Notes: generated by a model not told the origin, from the letters alone. Numbered from the stretch's first letter, positions 1 to 11,894 are shown. The stretch: 64,000 nucleotides of DNA from Pyrrhosoma nymphula (GCA_963573305.1 OY754329.1:61563084-61627083), one strand, 5' to 3'. A program made the numbers and translations.

Positions 1-103
1 CACGTGCGCCCAGGGGACCGACTATTCGGCCCGTATTTTTTTCCTCCCCAAAGGCTGGAGAGAAGGAGGCGGAGTGAGTGAGGAGCGCCAAGTGTTGGTG
101 GAC
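1..103 (+). promoter_or_regulatory. 5' UTR and proximal promoter of the peroxidasin-like gene (partial)
   Basis: This is the sequence just upstream of the first ATG of the peroxidasin-like exon. It is GC-rich compared with the AT-rich intron that follows and begins with a perfect E-box palindrome (CACGTG, 1-6). A purine-rich stretch (about 57-80) lies just upstream of the start codon. No convincing TATA box is visible, and the transcription start site cannot be placed because the window begins here. Treating it as 5' UTR is an inference from its position. Confidence 0.5.
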
Positions 104-300
104 ATGGCAGCGGCGGCCAAGTGGCTGGCCCTGCGTCTCCTCCTGCTGCCGCTCTTGCTGGCGGTCCTCGGTGCGCCCTCCGGGACCAGCGGCGAGGTCC
201 GGGGATGTCCGACGCGTTGCATCTGCTTCCGGACGACCGTGAGGTGTATGTTCCTGAGGCTGGAAAGGGTACCACCGGTGCCGCTGGGGACCACCATCCT
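104..300 (+). CDS. Pxn: Peroxidasin homologue, exon 1 (signal peptide plus start of LRR N-terminal cap); partial
   Basis: The exon encodes 65 complete codons plus two bases. Residues 1-24 are a classical signal peptide: Lys6 near the start, a leucine-rich core (L12-L22), then small residues. Residues 35-48 follow the LRR N-terminal cap pattern C-x3-C-x-C-x6-C (Cys35, 39, 41, 48). The stretch CFRTTVRCM (41-49) followed by LERVP is characteristic of peroxidasin, a secreted heme peroxidase with LRR and Ig domains that forms sulfilimine cross-links in collagen IV of basement membranes. The exon ends CCATCCT|GTAAGT, a consensus donor in phase 2, splitting the leucine codon of the first LRR as is usual for LRR exons. 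The start is the ATG at 104; the frame is open upstream to 74 but has no earlier ATG there. LRR, Ig, peroxidase and VWC exons are not in the window. The family call rests on this short segment. Confidence 0.85.
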
Positions 301-2199
301 GTAAGTCCTCTGTTTACTCCTACCGCTAACACTACCATCACGCATGAATTTTTGACCAAAAATACAGATTTTTTGCTGTTATTTTTTCCCATCTAAGGAT
401 AAAGGCATTGAAATTCTCTGAGCTATTGCCAATGTCATGCATATCTTTTCCGCATGCATCAGCGTTTCAGATCAGGAGGAAAGGTATTATGATAGCAGTA
501 TAAACTAGGCTGGAAGCGAAGTACTTGATGTGCTCCCTCATTGTGCAGCCCGCTTCTGTTTGTAGCTACCACTAAAACCTACGCCTCGCATGAATTTTAA
601 CCAAACAATGGAAATATTTCAATATTCCACCTACATTTGGGTATGCAAAAATTTGCCTCCCTCATCATCGATGAATATCCTGTCTAATCCGCTCAAATTG
701 ACACCTCATATAAGGGGAAGGCATTAGGTTTGGAGAGGAAGTTAGGGTAGGAAGGAGGGACCGGTTCCCTATTAGCCTACTCTTGATTAAAGACGAGGAT
801 ATCTCGATTCATCGTCCCACACGATTGATGGAGGAAGCACTATACATTTAGTACTCCATACACGTATAAGTCGATTCCTATTTTTTACCTACCACTCTAG
901 AATTTTTTATATAATTTTCACCCGTCTTTGGCAAATTCTCCACCATCATTATGAAAACCAGTCACGTCTGGTTCGAACGAATCGGTGGCTAAGACCAGTG
1001 GTAAAGTCATTATAGCAGAGGAAGATGTGGTTCATGTTTTGTATTTGAAGTACTCTTCTATTAACTCGTATATGGATGGGATTATCAATGAAAAATTTTC
1101 GCCTCCACTGTGACTCAAACCTTGCGCTTATAGTAAATTGACTCTCCACCGTCCTGTGTATTCGAAGTGGTTGTAATCACTCTGGGAGGTACTCCACCGT
1201 CGAGATTTTATTCGCGCTCAATGGCGTGGGTTAGAACGTTTAAGTCTAGTTATGGGCAGGGATTTTGTTTTCTAAAGCAAAGGTTACCAGAATTCTAATT
1301 TAACTTTCTTAAAAATAATCATGTATCGAAGCTCGAATAGTTAACCGGTAAGCTGAGCCGACCGTGCAGGAAGTCCTAATAATTTATTTAAGAAAGGGAA
1401 ACCCGGCGTTATAATTATAGAATTTTTGTTGAATAGTTAAGTTCAAATTTGGAGAAACATACGAAAAAAATCACTTGCCTATTGCATCGGCTAGTGATTT
1501 TTTTTCTAAACCAAGAATTGCTTGGAAGGAAAACAATGTCGTGTCGAATATTGTTTTAAAACTATTTCCTTTCCTCATGTACCTTAAACATGCCGTGCCC
1601 TAAATTGAAATATTAACTGGAGTGTATTACGAGGGGGTTAAATGTTAGTCAAAAGGCCGGAGTGTAGCTTTGTAAAATGTGCCATCTTCATACAGTGCTA
1701 TTAACCTAATCTAACGCCTCAAGTCTCCACGGGATTAGAGATGAATGTATACACGTATCTTGCTATATTCTCATCACAGTTTCTAGAGAGGGGCTAATGT
1801 ATCATTGAGATAAGACCATCCGTCGGAAAAAGTCGTTTCAATCTTTTGTTGCTCTAAAGAATCCGATGTATGTGCCACAAACAGTTTTCTTTGGGTGGAA
1901 GAAGTAGTAATTCGAAGTCCAGAAAATGAGGGACGTATACATTTTTAGGAAGTGTTATTATTTTTTAGTTTTATGCAAGATTTTTTGATACGGTCGAGAC
2001 GAATAGCGAAAAATTCAGCCAGAATCTAAAAAGCAAAGAAAATATTATGAAATAACCTCTCATCATGCATCGCAACGTGATGAGACGTGATCAAAGTTAT
2101 TTTTTCAATTTCTACGTCCACGCTCGCGGAAAAATTATGCGGCAAAGATTTATAATGCATTATAATAGTATACTTTTTAGGAGATCATTTATCAATATG
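301..2199. other. AT-rich noncoding stretch, no gene seen
   Basis: Beginning of the putative intron. Frames are short and resemble no family I know. An AAAAAAATCACTTGCC / CTAGTGATTTTTTTT inverted repeat near 1465-1505 could fold into an A/T-flanked hairpin. I see no other structure. Confidence 0.5.
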
Positions 2200-2204
2200 C
2201 ATCA

Positions 2205-2365
2205 TAAAATAAAAGAAGCGGAAGAGATTTGCAAGGACAGGACAGTGTGGAAGATATATTGAAACGAAGTCAGTTTCCTTGACCTAACTCCAATAATAAT
2301 TGAGCTTTTTTAACTGTTCCAACCCCGAAATGGCGCGGCGTGATGGGTAATTATGTATAAAGTAG
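2205..2365 (+). repeat. 3' end of a non-LTR retrotransposon (5'-truncated, family A)
   Basis: A short frame ending EEICKDRTVWKIY resembles the last residues of non-LTR reverse-transcriptase polyproteins, which often finish with a Cys-x-Asp-Arg-x-x-Trp-like segment. It is followed by a 3' UTR with AACCCCGAAATGGCGCGGCG and TGATGGGTA. The same UTR arrangement follows the longer tail near 5395-5415, so the two are copies of one family. Only the extreme 3' end survives, as expected from incomplete target-primed reverse transcription. It is non-functional. Confidence 0.6.
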
Positions 2366-3400
2366 TTTATATTTGCACATCCCTCTCATTTTGTTACGAT
2401 TAAATCTTGGGTTATCCGTCAGTATATGATCTGGTCCGCTTTCCCATGTTGCTTTCCCGTTGCTTTCTCAACAAGCTGCTTCCCAATCGAACCACGTGCT
2501 ATCAACTGTAGAATTTACTTACTCGAATTCCAGATTGTGGTGAACCAGGCGCCGCGGACGCCCTTCAAGCTTAAACGATGGACCGAATGTAATATTATGC
2601 TACGAGATACATTGCACTACTCAACACTAATTATTTTTCAAGTATTACAGCCGCGAGTAGGTAGCTGTGTATTATGCATTAAATTAATATGGAAATTTTT
2701 ACTGTTGCGGGCAAATAACCCCGGGCCAAAATCACAAAAACCTCAGTCTTCTGCTCAATGGTAGAACACAGTGTAAGTAAAAATCTCACTTGAGAGTTGG
2801 ATATCCATTACTTTACCGCATTCAGTTTTCCTGTATATCCTCACCAAATGGTATCCAACAGATTCCATGCTGCTTTATTTTTGTATTTGATACTTTTGTT
2901 TGTTATTTGTCCTCATCCAACACCAGTCGAAGGACTCAGGGGATTGATTTATGGGTCCATACATATGGTGTACCTTCGTTTGTACCTAAGAGTAAACTTT
3001 CGCTTATTTTTTCCTCCGTTCGTGTATGTACCATCCTTGATGGACTAACCGCATGAGGCTGTCATGTTTTGTATGGAAACTGTGCGAATTGTCTAAGATG
3101 ATTCGCAAAATATGGAGCCGAAAATGACAAAATGGTAGGATTAGAAAATCCATCCTTCAAACGTTGACGATATTCGTATTGTTTCCCGAAGTTCAATGAG
3201 GAATGATTAAAGCGTTTGCCATTACTTTTCCTTTATAAATTAATTAAATAAGGAAGATATTTTGACTCAAAATGCTGCTAATTATGATATTGGCGATTGA
3301 GTTACCGCTTTTAATTATTTTATTTTTGTAAAGAGGTTTTCGGAGATCGATAAAAAATATTTTATTGTTCGGATTTGGCGGTGAATATTATAATTTATCT
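2366..3400. other. Noncoding stretch, no gene seen
   Basis: There are overlapping open frames of 80-110 codons on the + strand (for example 2426-2764 and 2797-3048), but they lack recognisable motifs and overlap each other, so I read them as chance frames. No repeat family was recognised. Confidence 0.45.
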
Positions 3401-3454
3401 TCAGGCATTCACTCTCATTGCTAATTGCATTTTTATTGGGTTCCTTCCGCGTTG

Positions 3455-3520
3455 GTAGACGATAGTTTTGCCGGCATTCCTGTCGACATCTTCAGGCTCA
3501 TAGTGACTTCGGACTGACAG
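3455..3520 (-). repeat. Degenerate Penelope-like / hammerhead-like motif
   Basis: On the minus strand the sequence reads CCTGAAGATGTCGACAGG, then AATGCCGGCAAAACTATCG. It fits the layout CTGANGA - imperfect stem - (G)AAAC seen in the better-preserved copies near 6.9, 37.9 and 39.4 kb. The first base of the GAAAC box is changed here and the stem is weak, so this is a diverged example at best. Confidence 0.3.
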
Positions 3521-3660
3521 ATGCCTACTAGAATGCTTGATGAACTGTCTACCTAGATGAACCAACTGGAATTGGAAATTCTCTGTCCCTGCTCTTTTCC
3601 TCGCGATTATATTTCTAGTCGCATCTCTATTATAAGTGTAAAATGTAATTGACATGTATA

Positions 3661-4224
3661 GTTCGTGTGCAATGCGCTCACCACCACTGACTGATGAATG
3701 CGTTTAAACCCTGATCTCCTCCTGATCATATTTATGACTTCCAATTGGTAAATATTATAACGGTAAGAAACCAAAGCCTTTCGATGTGGAAAAATTAACC
3801 ATTTGACGGGCTTTCCTCGACCAGTATTTTAGAGTTTAAAAGTTATGATGCGGGAAATTACTCTTGTATGCCGTTGCTACTGACGTTAGCTAGGTAAGGA
3901 AATACACTTCTTCGGAAATTCTGAATGAAATACTCTCAGTATAAAGCAAAATTGATAATTATTGTTAGTATTTAGTAATGAAAATCCGATATGTTAACAT
4001 AGCCCCTTAGGAGAGAATTTCAGGCGTAACTTTTTGGACATATTAATATCCGTAATTATTGGAGGAAACAGAGTACCTAGTAAATTTTACACTATTTTAA
4101 TATACACCGACTATAGAGTCGACACGTAGCGTGATTCAGCCCTATGCCTCCCGTACTAGGTTGACTTTATGAAAAAATAAATCAAGGATTGCATTCTCAA
4201 GTTGACTTTAGCCATTCGTTTCGT
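3661..4224. other. AT-rich noncoding stretch, no gene seen
   Basis: No open frame with recognisable motifs and no repeat structure seen. Confidence 0.5.
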
Positions 4225-4485
4225 GAACATTTGATAATGGACACTTGGGCGAATTGAGTTCTGGCCTCTAATCACTTGGGCCCAGGTTCGAAATCCAGCC
4301 GTGGGATGATTTCTCAGCGAATTCCCAATCCCTACTGGTTGCTGTCCGGGGGACATTTTCTATATACCGTCCTTCGGATGGGCGTGAAACAGTGGACCCC
4401 ATGGCGCCTTTCTTAATGAGAGGGTTTAATGCTGAAGTCCCGAATCTCTCCACCCACCCTCATCTCCCTAAATAATCCTTTCCTT
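4225..4485 (+). repeat. tRNA-derived SINE with a conserved body motif
   Basis: The head contains a pol III B-box-like element, CCAGGTTCGAAATCCAGC (about 4283-4300), preceded by a degenerate A-box region. The body includes TATATACCGTCCTTCGGATG (4357-4376) followed by GGCGTGAAACAGTGGACCCC. A GTCCTTYGGATG...CGTNAAA arrangement of this kind recurs in SINE bodies of distantly related animals, which supports a SINE rather than a tRNA pseudogene. Retroposition would rely on a partner LINE. The A box is poor and no clear target-site duplication was found, so the limits are approximate. Confidence 0.6.
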
Positions 4486-4744
4486 AGCAGCCTAATACCT
4501 TTTCTTTTCTCAGTTGTTGTTCCCAGTGGCGCGAATCACCTCGGTTGCCAGTCCCCTCCATGAATAATCAGCCAACCAATATTTGATTATCAATTGCATC
4601 CCTCGGCCCTGGGCGTCAGGAGGTCGTAATTAATATTTCGTCTCGATGAATTATTATTTGGACTCGTTCCACCCCGTCGTCGCGTCGTCTCCATTTGGGT
4701 GACGAATCCACACTCATAAATGATCCGGGCGACAAATTATGCGA

Positions 4745-4792
4745 GAGAGGGGGAGGGAGTGATGGTGGGGGGCGGGGAGGAGGGGGGGACAT
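4745..4792 (+). other. G-run tract with G-quadruplex potential
   Basis: Seven or more runs of three to seven guanines fall within about 45 bases (GGGGGAGGGAG through GGAGGGGGGGAC). This satisfies the usual G3+N1-7 quadruplex pattern on the + strand. It lies in a locally GC-rich block (4680-4920). No function is shown. Confidence 0.5.
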
Positions 4793-5024
4793 CGTTGGTG
4801 TCCCTCCTCACGCCCACCCGTGCAGCCGGCAAGTCTCCTCTCCACGCCTACCTACCCGCTCCTTCTCCCACGGCGATGCTGCTTGGAAACAACGGGTCCG
4901 GCTCGCGTTTCACGTCTGGTGATGAGACTGGCTACTTCCCGAGTTCCTTTGAATCGCCGATTTTTTGTGAACATCATCATTTGGGAAGTTTCTAAGGCAA
5001 AAGGAGGATACATAGGGTTAGGCC

Positions 5025-5425
5025 ATGAAAGAATGAGGGTTGGACGCTCCAGTTAAGGACATGTATGAAAGGAGTGTGCTTCGTTGGTTTGGCCATGTCG
5101 AGAGAATGGACGAGAATCGAATAACGAAAAATATATATGATTGTCTTGTGAGTGATGTGAGAGGACGAGGTAGACCGAGAAAGTCATGGGTTAATGTGGT
5201 GAAAGAGGCTCTTAAGAGGCAGAGTATTAGTATTCTTAAGAAGAGGAGGACGCATATGAAGCGATGTATGAGGGCAACTGAAGAAAAAGAGGCGTGCGAG
5301 GATAGGGAGTATGGAGAGATGATTAAAGTAGAGTCAACTTTATGGGCCTGCCATCTAGAATTAAACGTTTTTGACTGTGCCTAACCCGAAAGGGAACGGC
5401 GTCATGGGTATGTATGTGTGTATGG
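5025..5425 (+). pseudogene. Non-LTR retrotransposon reverse-transcriptase C-terminus and 3' UTR (family A)
   Basis: The frame from about 5040 to 5384 contains RSVLRWFGHVERMDENRI, then GRGRPRKSW, then a basic region with ACEDREYGEM. This is the classic C-terminal tail of insect non-LTR reverse transcriptases (WFGHxxRM ... RGRPRxxW ... DR). The polymerase and endonuclease domains are absent, so this is a 5'-truncated, dead copy. The 3' UTR carries AACCCGAAAGGGAACGGCG and ATGGGTATG, ending in a short TGTG-like tail, and matches the copy at 2.2-2.36 kb. The clade cannot be assigned safely from the tail alone. Confidence 0.8.
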
Positions 5426-5811
5426 CTCATTTGGTATTCTACTTGTTAATCGGTATTCACGAATGGGCGAAATTCACTAAAAATATAAATGAGATCAATT
5501 AAAATAAAATAAAGTATAAATGCCTTTTTTCAGAAGTAAGCACACGGATATATTTGTGGAAGAGTTAAATATTGGTTAGATGGGTTGGGAAAGTTGGATG
5601 AATGGTAGAGGTATCAAATTTTTTAAGCTTCATTCTGCATTTCATCTTGTTATTTTTAAGAAGGAGAGGTAGCATTTGATGAGGGTATTTAAAGCAGTCT
5701 TTCGGAAGGAGGGGGACCATAATTGGGAGATGAGTGGGTTGTTAGAATGCTTGAGGGATAAGGAGTAATTGAGGAAGCAGGATGTAATCGTGTCAGGTAA
5801 CGTTTGAATTT
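5426..5811. other. Noncoding stretch, no gene seen
   Basis: AT-rich to purine-rich sequence without recognisable frames or repeats. Confidence 0.5.
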
Positions 5812-5945
5812 TTAGTTTCAGGATACAGGAGTTAGGGATGAACCAGGGACACACAACATAACAAGATTCCAACACAAGCTTTTGATGTGGGAAGCCAGTA
5901 CTCTGGCCACCGCTCCAACCCATCCCCCTCTATTCACTCGCATAC
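5812..5945 (-). repeat. tRNA-derived SINE fragment
   Basis: Read on the minus strand, GAGCGGTGGCCAGAGTACTG resembles an A box and is followed about 30 bases later by TGTGTTGGAATCTTG, a diverged B box. The spacing suits a tRNA head. The tail is AT-rich. Promoter boxes are diverged and no target-site duplication was found. Confidence 0.45.
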
Positions 5946-6833
5946 TCTTTCGCTTACCTATAGCATTTGCTTCTCTACCACCCTCCTTAGAATGCCATTC
6001 CCTCTCAATACGTCTTCCGTTCACCTGTGATGCCTTCTCCGAATCTCGTCCGCTTTCGTACTTTGACGTGGTGGCAGGGCCTGCGCTCTCTGATGACTCT
6101 TACAATTAGTCTAAGAGTCTTAGGCCCCAAGAACTAGCGAAAGCAATGGTAGCTGCCCCCGCCAGGGAAACCTATGCCAGAAAGATCGAAGGTTGGGGCA
6201 GACGAATGGTAGTTCGTGCAGCATCTGTACCTCATTAGACGGCTGCGTAAAGGCGTATAAAACCAGTGGGGTGGCCTTCAAATTGAGTGTGTCATGTGAA
6301 GAACGATGTTGAAGATAACAAAGAAAAAACACCCCTACTACTTTTTCCATGATCATAGACAGCTCGATTTTGTGCCTCAGTCGACTGTTTGTCCTCTAAA
6401 CTGCGACCAGTATATATCCGTGCTGGTTTTGTAGACTGTGACCGAGGTTAGTGGTTACTGATCTAAGTTCAGTGACGAATTCCAAAGAGGCAAAGGAGGT
6501 AAATAACCTTCTAGATTCCGCGAACCTCAAAGAAATTACTGTTGAACTCCTCTTATTTGTATTGTGTATGTTTTATGCTGAATTATTGCTTTATCAGTTT
6601 CATATTTATGTTTATTATTTAAAATTGTGGTTTATAAAAATGTTACCTTGCAATAATGTCTTCACACTCAATTACCCCCTCCCGCATGGATGAGGCTGAG
6701 TTCTCCCACATCTTAGTTTGAACCTGTTATGTACCTAAACGTCGAAGCATGTAGTAAGTTAAGTAATTCACTGGAGAATGATAAAATATATTTTCGACTT
6801 TTTTACTTGCAGTCTTACTTTTTTCTTTTAGTT

Positions 6834-7064
6834 TTTCGTGATATGTTGTATGATCTGGTGCTTTCCCGGCGCAGCTCATGAATTAATTCTTCTCGGGTTT
6901 CAAATCGGGTTAAAATCTCCATTGTGGCCGACGTTTCGATGCTCGACTCGTGCATCGTCATCAGGGCTGATGACGATGCGCGAGTAGAGCATCGAGACGT
7001 CGGCCACAATGGAGATTTTAACCCGGTTGGAAACCCGAGAAGAATTCATTCATTTCGTGATATG
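6834..7064 (+). mobile_element. Snapback element 1, Penelope-like terminal sequence with 12-bp TSD
   Basis: A perfect 12-bp direct repeat, TTTCGTGATATG (6834-6845 and 7053-7064), flanks a 207-bp insert. The insert has a short head containing CTTTCCCGGCG (6861-6871), then an inverted repeat with ~85-bp arms (6880-6964 and 6967-7051) separated by 2 bases, with about six mismatches. Near the centre, CTGATGACGATGC is followed by GCATCG and (A/G)AC on one strand, and by GCATCGAAAC on the other, resembling the CTGANGA...GAAAC hammerhead core known from Penelope-like retroelements. There is no coding capacity. The flanking duplication shows it inserted as a unit. Assigning it to Penelope-like elements is an inference from motif style. 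Confidence 0.75.
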
Positions 7065-7544
7065 GTTTATTTGACACGAATTTTCATTCACCTACCCCTT
7101 ATTTCGACACTATGATAGTCATTTTCCGTGTAACTATTTATCAAGTTAGGTAGTTACCTGTAAGGTGATTGCTCAACTCTAGAAACCATGGCTAATCAAC
7201 CAAAATTAACTGCGAGGTATTAGTGTCAGTGAGCGCTTCGTTTAAGATAGAACGATTCCGCAAAAATATGCATGGATCTGTTATAGTTTTTTCGACGCCT
7301 TTTGTTCAAAATCTCTCGGATTTGATCGAATTATTCGATCGATCGTGAGAAAATAATACACTTCATCGCTATTTACACTTAGACATGAATACTATGCTTA
7401 TCTGTTTACACTAATTAATTTTTTGGAAAATTGAAACTATCGTGAGTAGTTTTTTGTTTTGAAGTTTTGTGATGGAGTTCACCCTAAAATGCATGAAAAT
7501 CGAGCTAATTGGAAATTCATCCCGTGCTGTAAACGATAGACTTC

Positions 7545-7862
7545 ATGTGAAGATTGGTTTGCTGCAGCTCTCCACTTCACTCTCCTATCAGATAACCGTT
7601 TAATTCCTTCATCACCCTTCATTTTCACGTCCCTCATAAATTACATTGTGTATTTCATCCTTGGTCTTCTTCCGTTTGTCTTTCCTTTCATAAATCCTTC
7701 AATCACTGTTTTCAATGGGCTATTGTGTCTTAAAATGAGCCCAAAATGTTTGTCCCTTCTTCTTCTCTTCAGAGTTTTCATTACACTTCTTTTCTCTCCT
7801 GCTCTTCATAGGACTTCTTCATTGGTATTTCTCTCCGTCTGATTGATCTACATCATTCTTCG
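7545..7862 (-). pseudogene. Non-LTR reverse-transcriptase C-terminal tail (family B)
   Basis: The minus-strand translation contains NTNEEVL near 7830, then LILRHNSPLKTVIEGFMKGK, then NGRRPRMKY, and ends LSDRRVKWRAAANQSSH. This matches the usual order of a non-LTR RT tail (NEEVL, LRHNxLxxxxIEGxxxGK, GRxRxxxxD, DRxxWRAAxNQS). At least one in-frame stop interrupts it (after PRMKYTM). Only the C-terminus is present. The WRAAxNQS ending is shared with the tails near 27.7 and 60.3 kb, so these are probably one family. Confidence 0.75.
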
Positions 7863-9799
7863 CAAACACCGTAATTCCATGGCATCCAATATTCTTTCAT
7901 TTGCTCCTGTTATTGTTTAGGATTGGTGCTATATATCGGCATGCTACATACGTATTTTCTAATAAAGTGCTTCCTACTTCTAGACTTGTATCGCTAGCTG
8001 TTACTAGACTTATCTTCGGATAGAATGCTTTCTTTGCTTTGGCTATTCTGCTCTCCCTCCGTTTAGTAAATTAATTAGAATTTCCCCCGCTCGGCGTGCG
8101 CGATTGCCCTCGTATTTTTCCATTATACGGCGAATGTCATCGCATGGTCGTCCTAAATGCGGTTTTGGTCGCGGGACTCGAATTTCATTGAAGTGTATGC
8201 ACTCACTTCATGCACACGAAAGGGATACTCGACCACGGGACTTTTCCAAGAAATTGTTCTCCGGTGGTATTTGCGGTTATATCCTCCGCTGCTCTTTGTG
8301 AATCCTTTGGAAAAACTAGCATAACTTATAAATAAGTGACTCACTCATCATCTCAAAGTATCATCCTTTCTCGCAAATAAAACTGTTTCCGGCTCAACTT
8401 TGTGGGATTTCATGATGTCGCATGGAGGAAAAATACCAATAAAACGTTTTGTAATGTTCATAGAAATTCTGTGGAATTTACAAAGTTCTTTTTTTGTTTT
8501 CGTTCTCCATTTGATTCAATTTCTCTTTCCATTTAAGTGCGTACTTCTGTAATGTGAAGTTTTGTGATACTTCTCGGACATTTGTTGCGATCGAAATAGA
8601 CGCTGACTTATGCTTTTTAGTAATGAAATTAGAGTGAATATTCTATGGTACCGAAGTTCAGTTCCGAAGTTGTTGAGCCAATGCGTGTCTTCATTTTGCA
8701 GATACTTCTTTCAATTTTGATTACTTCCGTTGAAAGCAATGGTAGTTATTTTTGGCATATGTTTTTGTCTAACAATCTAGGTCCTGGATAGCGCCAAAAT
8801 GTTCTGTGAGTAATACATTTGATAAATTTGATTGTGTCAGGGTTGACTTCGTGAAAGTGAAAGCTATCTATTTAAAAAAATACAAATCTTTGTACTTTTC
8901 CACACTTTAAAGTGTGGAAAAATACAAAGTTTTTAAAACTAAAAATGGATGTTCTGTAACTCTTAACATGGAAAATCTTGTTTTGCAGGCATACTTTTTT
9001 TCTATCCCTGATTTACATGGAAAACTGCCCATTTCACTGAAATACCTTGCAGAGATAGTATATTATCCACAAATTATCCTCAAAGCTGTCGCAAGTGTCC
9101 TGGTCAAAGTGTGCACTTATGTTGTTATCTAAGTTCATGTGGTCAACCCTGGCGCTGTGGTACATCTTTTGTGGCTCACAACTGCGTCTTCTCGTTTTTG
9201 TGGCCTCTTGGTTTCTTCCTGCTTTTATTTTATTTTAATTACTATGCTTCTTGGAGTTTATTTTTTAAATATCCCAAAACCAATTGCGACACGCACTTAT
9301 CGAAAAGTACCCGTCGTGTACTGAATTCGACCTTTCCCTGCTATTGAGCGGTAAGTGCGAATCGAATGGAGCACACGCAGATCCACGCCGCAGTTTCAGC
9401 CTTTCTTTTGTGGGGCTCTTTTAGAGCATTTTTATCGCTTTCCGCGAAAGGTAACCTGACCGGAGATTAACGTGTATGAGTAGGATGGAGACATATATCC
9501 CAGACGGGGAATAAAAACGATCATTCATCGCCCACGTCGACTCTACTTGAATTATTAATTGATTGTAATAACTAATTGGGCTGCTGTGAAAGTTTTATTG
9601 CATTTTCAGTTTAGAAAATTGTTGATGCAATAGCCAGATCTCCAAAAATGATCGTGAATTCGGAACATTTTCTTCGAATATTTGGACATCCGATCATACC
9701 GAGACGCTTTGCAAATATAGGAGAACTGCTTACGTTGGCGACGAGGGCTGAAATACGAGATAGTATTAGATTAGGGATAAAGGTGCACCGACTACTAAT
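7863..9799. other. AT-rich noncoding stretch, one hairpin noted separately
   Basis: No coding frame with recognisable motifs on either strand. Apart from the palindrome at about 8888-8931, I see no element structure. Confidence 0.5.
8888..8931. repeat. Near-perfect palindrome around TTTAAA
   Basis: CTTTGTACTTTTCCACACTT pairs with AAGTGTGGAAAAATACAAAG with no loop and two mismatches. It could be a small snapback remnant or a cruciform-prone site. No flanking duplication was identified. Confidence 0.6.
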
Positions 9800-9925
9800 T
9801 TTATATTGCACTGTCTAACCAAAGCATCTATGCCCGTAGTACTATTCGAACCCGTGTCCTTGCCACTTGACTTGCCATGCCGGCGCGTTGCTAGCCTGCC
9901 TACCGCGACCGGCTGCAGGTAGATA
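9800..9925 (-). repeat. tRNA-derived SINE fragment
   Basis: On the minus strand, GCCGGTCGCGGTAGGCAGGC begins a tRNA-like head with an A-box-like region, followed by ACACGGGTTCGAATAGTACT, a good B box. The distance between the boxes exceeds that of a genuine tRNA gene, and pairing of the arms is poor, so this is a SINE head rather than a tRNA. Confidence 0.55.
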
Positions 9926-11894
9926 GGTACGATATATGTATAACCGATAAAAAAATCATTGTTAAGATACGATATTAGCTTTGATTTAACGGAAGTCTGA
10001 TTGAAACGCCCAAAAGGAGGGGGTATGAAGAAACAAATTCACTGAATCTCAGGTATGCAAAACTACCATGAACTCTCGGAGACTTGAATAAATGTCAGGC
10101 TTCATTATCCTATTGAGAAAGCGGCAAATACCTTTTACCTATTATCTACCGTCCACTAACTATTGTTCTTCATTGATGATGACCTCAACTGAAATTTTAT
10201 TACATAAACTTATGACCTTCTTTTAGACACTGCAGAACCTACGGAAATAGTTTTAAATTTTATAGATGGCTTTATCGTGTTGAAAGGGTAAGTGCTCGCC
10301 TCTCCCCGTCTCATTTTTTGATCACCATCTTTCCAGTGGCGAAGAAACAGGAAACGGGCACTAAGCGCTGCTCTTCCCAGTGTACATGGCACTTCTGGGG
10401 ATCAGAGAGGCATGCTTGCCGAGTCACTTATTCCTCTGTCTACGCATGCACCGGGAGCATTGCACCCTCTCCCGAATCCTTCACTCAAGATGTCTATTCA
10501 AAGGAAAGTTGAGAAAGCTCGTGTAAATTAACTGAAGAACTTTCAGTGACGTCTCAATATGTCAGAAATGATCATAATTAGCAAAAACGAGGAATCTAGT
10601 CGCTAATGGGACCATGGTAAAGAATGCATACATTCAAATTGGGAATAATACGAATGAAACATTCTAGATAGCCTTGTCTCTCGTGAATGCTATGAAAATT
10701 TCTTCATGCTCATCAATTCTAAGGTGGTGGTTCTCTTTCTGCTGTAATTTTTTCCTAATATTTATATCTACTCGAGAGAAAGAAACTCCAAATGTCTTTT
10801 AGTGGGACTTCGAATTTGCTTTTGACATTGTTGGTACCATTGAGTTTACGGAAAAGGTGAGTTATTCTCACCAGCCTAAAATGACAGTTCGTGATGGTTT
10901 AGTAATTCAATAGTACATAATTAACTTTGTGGTATTCCATTATAATGTTTTTCGATGAATATATGTTACTAAAGTGGTATTAGTAACAGATATTCATCGA
11001 CAAAAAATAGGTTTAGTAATTGTTGATACAAGGAGTTTTTAACTCCATTTTTCTGATTACTTTCCTTCGATTCTATTTTCAACTTTTCTCGGTTCCTTAG
11101 ATTAGTGAGTTTTTCGTGATGGAACCGACGATGTTGAACTTTTTTTTTAAATTACGGAGAAGAATGTTTCTGCAAGCACTCAAAGCTGTTCTAGGTGGAT
11201 TCCCGCGATCTTCATCGTTAGTCTAGCGCCTCCCTCCTGGTGAGCGTCTATAATTCCTCGTATCCCTTCTCTCTTTCAATCCATGATTCAGAACGACGCC
11301 AATTGCGTTGCTAAAAGCCGGCATGGAGAGCGTTAACCGGGGGATTAGAGCGCAGCGCTCGCATCTCCGCTGCACTTCACCGCGCCCCGACATTTGACCC
11401 CAGGCATTAAGGATCGCGTGTCGCCTGCAGAGCTGCCCGTCGTCGCTTTTGACATCATACTCAACTGGCACTACTCATTCGCACGCTTGAGTATGAGTTT
11501 CCATCGTGAAAACACAATCAGTCAAAAGAAATGTGTAGAAAAAATGGATATCACAAACGGTAGATAACCCGATATTCCTTTATTATTATTATTTGGAAAT
11601 ATCAGTTACAAGTTGACTATGTGTTCAGGTGGTAACTTACATAAAAAATAAAAAGGTTTCAGAATAAAACATCTCCCCGTTAAAATAGGCAAATACTTTT
11701 ACATACACCAAAACAGTTTACCATCATTTCAGTCTTTTCTTAAAGCATCTTACATTATTAAGGAATGGATTTAAAATATTTTCGGGCAGACCATTCCATG
11801 CATCCACCCCTCTGTTCAAAAAGGACACTTCCTCCAGTTAGTTCTCTGCTTGGGGGCTCGATTTTGTACGCGTGGTCCTTCCTAGAGAAGTAAA
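9926..11894. other. Noncoding stretch with a small inverted repeat, no gene seen
   Basis: Mostly AT-rich. TTTTTCGATGAATATATGTT (about 10948) and its diverged complement near 10987-11005 form a ~20-bp inverted repeat around ACTAAAGTGGTATTAGTA. A CpG-richer patch lies at 11220-11480. No recognisable coding sequence. Confidence 0.45.

Noticed and set aside
74..103. N-terminal extension of the peroxidasin frame from a GTG codon
   Set aside because: A eukaryotic mRNA would start at the ATG at 104, which directly precedes a good signal peptide.
22..345. 107-codon minus-strand frame opposite the peroxidasin exon
   Set aside because: It is antisense to a recognisable signal peptide and LRR cap, is Arg/Ser/Pro-rich from GC-rich composition, and has no domain.
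2797..3048. Hydrophobic 83-codon frame as a possible small membrane protein
   Set aside because: T-rich sequence readily gives hydrophobic frames; it overlaps another frame of similar length and shows no support for expression.
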